DNA of 64,000 nucleotides from Nageia nagi. Its lineage: Eukaryota; Pinophyta. The stretch lies in assembly GCA_050084985.1 (NCBI GenBank), contig JBITNC010000001.1, positions 151,156,001-151,220,000 of the forward strand. Reading direction: 5' to 3'. Positions 59,960 to 64,000 of this stretch are shown in pieces (within the stretch, counting starts at the first letter, position 1; every line of letters begins with the position of its first letter). A program made the position numbers and the translations under genes. The notes beneath the pieces are model-generated. The model was not told the origin of the DNA, did no database searches, and saw nothing but the letters and a program-made list of their open reading frames with translations.

Positions 59960-61029
59960 TCAGAAGATATAAGCCAACAAAAAATTTCTGCCATCATCAG
60001 CATCAGCACCATGATTAGGCGCCGCTAATATTCCATAATTCCATTCCTTCTTAACTAACTAAACCGCGAGCAATTCACACCTTCACTGCCTATCACCTAC
60101 TTCCACTTTTCACACGCTCCAACTTTTTCTTCATATCATTTTGCTGCTCTACTGGTGATTTGATTTCAGAAAGGAGAACAAAAAAAGTTCGGACCGCAGT
60201 TACAGAGAAAGGCCAAGATGCTAGAAAGGTAAAATTAATGTTCTGGGTGTTTTATTTTCATTGTATATTTTTGTGGGTTGTGATTGTTATTGTGCTGACG
60301 ATGATAGAGATAATCATGGCGCCCGGTATCCATTGTTTTCATGTCCAGTACAGTCAAAAAGAGTGGGATTAGAATAAAGAAAATGGCGGCACGCCATAGA
60401 AAGTATTTTTTCATGGGTAGTCCAATCGGAGCGAATTGCAATTTTTCCCTGACAGTAGGATTTGAGAGGCGATTTGCTTGAAGGGATAAAATCTCCAAGG
60501 ATGTCTGGATTGGGCAATGTTTTATATTCAGTCTTCGATTTTGAGTGGGCCATTGTAGGCCTACACAGACAAATATGGAAAATTCTAGACCATTCCCACG
60601 AACCGCACAAACTGAGAACGTGAAATTCTGAATGTGCAGGAACTGGGATGATGAACCCCACCCCTAAAACGCGTTTTTTAGAGAAAGGTTAAAACTCTCC
60701 CTCTAAAAGCCCAGCTCGCCTTACTAAAACCAGCCTCTTTTGGGTGCGAGATTTCGGCCATAGACGTCTGATAACGCGTAGTAATTAATTATGCAACATG
60801 TGTGAACAATCCATTTAACTGTAATTGAATGACATCAAATTCTTCTATAGGGTTCGATTTCAGGCATAATTTAACTGTATTTGGAGCTGTGTAATGTAAT
60901 GTAATGTAATTCTCTTTTGTGGTTCTTTCTGTCATGATTGTTGTTTGAATTTTTTTTACCCCATGGCCGATGATCATGTCTGTGGCGTGCTCATATTTTG
61001 TCATGGCGTGCAGAAACGGATCATTGAAC
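59960..61029 (+). promoter_or_regulatory. Promoter, 5'UTR exon and 5'UTR intron of the AMS-like gene
   Basis: A TATA-like ATATAAG is at 59967-59973. A CT-rich leader follows (about 60080-60150) and an exon ending AGAAAG at 60228, before a GTAAAA donor. The matching acceptor GTGCAG ends at 61013, leaving 16 untranslated bases before ATG 61030. The 785-nt intron inside the 5'UTR explains why 60229-61013 has no coding match. The transcription start is not determined. CTTAACTAACTAAACC at about 60049 resembles MYB-binding sequence, which would fit control by tapetal MYBs as for AMS elsewhere, but this is weak. Confidence 0.5.
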
Positions 61030-64000
61030 ATGTCAAAAAGCATTCATGAAAGACTGCGGTCTCTAGTCGGTGCAAAACGCTGGGATTATCTCATCTACTG
61101 GAAACTTAGCGATGATCAACGGTATGAATAGAGATTTTTTCGCTTTTGTTTCCCTTTGATATATGGTGTAATTCATTCATGGTTAGATTCTAGTGTTGTT
61201 TTTTGCAGGTTTTTGGAATGGATGGGATGTTGCTGTGGCGGGAGCGATCAATCAGGGCAAGGAGGAGGAGGAGGATTGCAGAATTCAATGGTGGAATCCA
61301 ATGTTTTCTTTTCGTCTCGTTTTTTTGAAGGTGGTGTTATATGCCGGGATATTGCGATTCAGCATCCCCGAACAAATGCTTGCGATATGTTAGCCGATTT
61401 TCCTTCCTCAATTCCTTTAGACTCTGGGTAATTCATTACATTAAACTCTGAAATCACATTTCCTCAACTGGGTTTTTAAGGTTTCTTTTTCTTAAACTGA
61501 AAACTGAAAATCAATTCAGACTTAAAGTGATTCTGCAAGTCGGTTATTGGTGAATCGAAATTAGATTCAAGCGTAACGAACTGATACCCAGAGCTTCGGT
61601 TTCTAAAATCTGGATAGTACAAGATGTGCGTTTCGAACCCTAGCTATCTAGTTCGGTTCAGTTACAAAACTTACAGATGGCTAGCCCTGGAGGAGGATCG
61701 AACGTGTGCGGGAATAAGTATACGTCAAATTGTTGGTTATTCTTCCGTATTTTTACTATAATTCTATTCTAGAAACGGGAATCAAATCACTGTTGAGATT
61801 GACAGTCAAAATAAATCTGTGATTCTCACGACAAGCCTCAGACAAATCGACACCGCCGATACGCAGTGCTGAACTGACCTTAAGTGAATCGATGTATTAT
61901 TGTATGAGAGAAGTTTAGCGAGATTTCACTTTCTGTCCTGAAATCAGCGATCTTTACTCGTCGCATAATCAGGTTTGGTGAGGCATTTTTCTGAATAATC
62001 TGTTCAAAGATATCGATACCTTGTCAGGGCCAAAAACACAAAAATCGCACCGCTCGAATATGATTGACAGAGTAGCATTTTTGGGTGGTAGAATATGTAG
62101 AGCATATCTGCCCTAAAAATTAAGAAATCCAATCCTTAATCCTTCCCTCGTAGAAATTGATTTATTGAAAACTAAAACCAATATAATGAACTTGAACATA
62201 AATCTAGTAGGCCTTTATATGAAGAACTTCCGTTTGCCAAAGACATGAATCGGTGTGCTGGACTATCCTGATAATATGTATTAATAGATGAAAGGATAGA
62301 AGACAATATGAAGTTTTTTCATGGCCCAGTAACTGAAACTTTCGTGATTGAGTTTCTGAGTTTAGCCCACAAGAATAGAATGGGTTGTTGAGTGCAGCTT
62401 TCAACTGAAACCTTCCGAAGGTCATCTTGACAATAATTTCTGGAGAAATATCACCGTTTAAGGTTGTGCATAAGTTTCAGTGGCTCTCTTGGCTTCCAAA
62501 CACCATTTCAACTTTGGTAGCTCTCTTTCAAGGATCAGTTTTCCCTTTTGTTTTACGGAGATGTCAAATGTTTAATGGTTCTATATGTGACTGTGGTCGC
62601 TAGCAAATAAGAGAAATTGTTGGCAAGGACTGCATGACGTTCATTTGATATGTTTGATTGCTCTAAATGTTGTTAGAATTTAGTGCTTTTTATGTTTCTG
62701 TACCATCTAAGCTTTTAGAAATATCCAAGGATGGAATGCTTAAACAATTGACAGTACCATGAATGCTGAATAGACTTCTTCATACGAACACCATTATTTA
62801 TATGTAGATGGTAAGTATGAAAAAACCAACATAGAAGACAAAACCCTTCATTGATAGTTTTATAATTCCCTTATTCTCTTGCACCGTTTTCAAAGATTTT
62901 GTAATCTTCTTCAAACAATTAAGTATATATATGTGTGTGTTTACGTATAGACTACTGAATCATCCAAATTCTTAATAAGGTATTTTGAAACAATTTGCAG
63001 GATCCAAGGACAGGTGTTCTTATCGGGACAACCAAGGTGGATGAATTTCCCAAACATTGCAGACCCTAATGCCGGACAGGTGAGCTTTGTACTGACAACC
63101 TCTTTGGAATTTTTAATTACAGCTTCTGATTATTCTCCTAATAAGTTGTACCTCATTTTCTTCTGGCAGGAAGCAGTGCAAACTAAAGTTCTCATTCCTG
63201 TCCGAAACGGCCTAGTAGAATTCTTTGTTTGCAAACCTGTAAGAGTATATCAGTTTCTGTTAAACTTACACATGCATACGTACTTTATTCCTATTCCTGT
63301 TCCTATACATTCCTTCCGGATTGTTAAAAGCTGATTTCATTGTCTGTGAAGTTAATTCAGTTTTGTACTTGTTTGATTCTGCAGGTAGCAGAAAACCCAG
63401 CTCTTATACAGTTCGTATTGACACAGTCGGAGCCGTGGCTTCCACACATATTTGATTCCAACAATTTCTTCGGGGCCTCGCCAGCTTCTGCAAACCTAAA
63501 CTGCTTTGGATCCGTGAGTGAAACCGCCAGTACGTTGCCGTGGCTGTCTGCAGCCTCAGATTCTCTACCCTGGGATTCAGACAGAACTTTATCAGAGTCT
63601 CAACTCTCCATTCATATGGCCACTCCCCATCTTAACTACCTTGGCCAACAATTACAGCCCCAAAACCAGCCTCACTCTTCCATTCACATCAGTAATAAGC
63701 TCAAACCAGACTTCTTTGAGGGTTCTGCCGATTCCAATCATTCTGATAAGCCCAACAACGATCCAACACAGGATATTCAAGTTCTGGGTCCAACTTCTAC
63801 GATGCCTATGAGGGCCAGTTCTTTATCCAAAGATGCCCATGATAAAGAAGTGAAACATGAGCTTCTGCGAGGAGATTCTTCAGAGTGCAGCGAGCAAATG
63901 GAGGATGATGATGACAACAAAACTGTGGGTCGCTCTGGCCGAAGACATCTCTCCAAAAACCTTGTTGCTGAGCGCAAACGGAGGAAAAAACTCAATGAGA
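61030..64000 (+). CDS. AMS: AMS-like bHLH transcription factor, 5' part (runs off the window)
   Basis: Five exons join in frame with GT-AG borders: 61030-61121, 61209-61427, 63001-63079, 63170-63238 and 63385 to the window end, giving about 358 residues. The N-terminal bHLH-MYC_N domain shows WDYLIYWKLSDDQR, EWMGCCCGG, CRDIAIQHPRT, SSIPLDSG and TKVLIPVRNGLVEF, the signature of ABORTED MICROSPORES and relatives. A Ser-rich linker and an acidic EDDDDNK stretch follow, then the basic region KNLVAERKRRKKLNE, which recognises E-box DNA; the rest of the helix-loop-helix and the C-terminal ACT-like part are outside. AMS in Arabidopsis (571 residues) and TDR in rice control tapetum and pollen-wall programmes; a reproductive role here is inferred. 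bHLH90-type paralogs are the alternative. The start is chosen because it lies just before RLRSLVGAKRWDY, where AMS proteins start. No damage was seen. Confidence 0.88.
61428..63000 (+). other. Large second coding intron of the AMS-like gene
   Basis: 1573-nt intron with donor GTAATT at 61428 and acceptor TTTGCAG ending at 63000; the split Gly codon is restored across it. It holds no transposon or other gene that I can recognise, in contrast to the upstream DNA. Confidence 0.75.

Noticed and set aside
60160-60661. Plus and minus frames just upstream of the AMS-like gene
   Set aside because: They fall in the inferred 5'UTR exon and intron, have no domain, and overlap on both strands.

Overview
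This is a plant nuclear window, most likely from a gymnosperm and probably a conifer. It is very AT-rich and dominated by old retrotransposons with 3 kb leaders, it has plant-type intron borders and PPR fragments, and it carries a Penelope-like element, a retroelement class known from conifers but unusual in flowering plants. The only gene that looks alive is the 5' part of a bHLH transcription factor of the ABORTED MICROSPORES (AMS) type at the right edge (5'UTR exon from about 60100, ATG 61030, reading off the end at 64000). The species call is an inference; no species-diagnostic sequence was seen.

Layout. 1-2459: nothing recognised. 2460-3062: repeats rich in a TTCGATTAA motif. 3068-12023: complete Ty1/Copia element (Copia-1) with 488-nt LTRs and a CAATT target duplication; its 3 kb leader carries fragments of three host genes (PPR, ASG2/WDTC1-type WD40, ALG12) ahead of a broken gag-pol. 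12029-16620: spacer with 85-nt and about 215-nt tandem arrays. 16626-25388: older Copia element (Copia-2, GACAC target duplication). 25394-28520: a PPR pseudogene and a probable NT-C2-family pseudogene. 29007-29585: tandem array related to the TTCGATTAA repeats. 30600-33722: a minus-strand Penelope-like element (PLE): reverse transcriptase remains followed by two copies of a terminal unit, each with a hammerhead-ribozyme fold and telomere-like TTTAGGG arrays. 33723-42077: a third Copia (Copia-3), minus strand, without its 3' LTR. 42533-45010: decayed Ty3/Gypsy pol. 45060-45900: possible LTR remnant. 47480-47740: PPR pseudogene. 48000-55900: AT-rich DNA, microsatellites, one LINE-like 3' end. 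55930-59877: imperfect tandem duplication just upstream of the AMS-like gene.

The three Copia copies form one clade: they share the order gag, protease, integrase, reverse transcriptase, RNase H; a conserved block before gag; a tandem inverted-repeat array after pol; and several inactivating lesions at the same codons. Copies 2 and 3 are one subfamily and copy 1 another.

The most novel item is the PLE locus. Its two ribozyme copies keep the fold through compensatory changes, and the TTTAGGG-like arrays lie in the orientation expected if telomeric 3' ends primed reverse transcription of the element. The second is the multi-gene capture in the Copia-1 leader.
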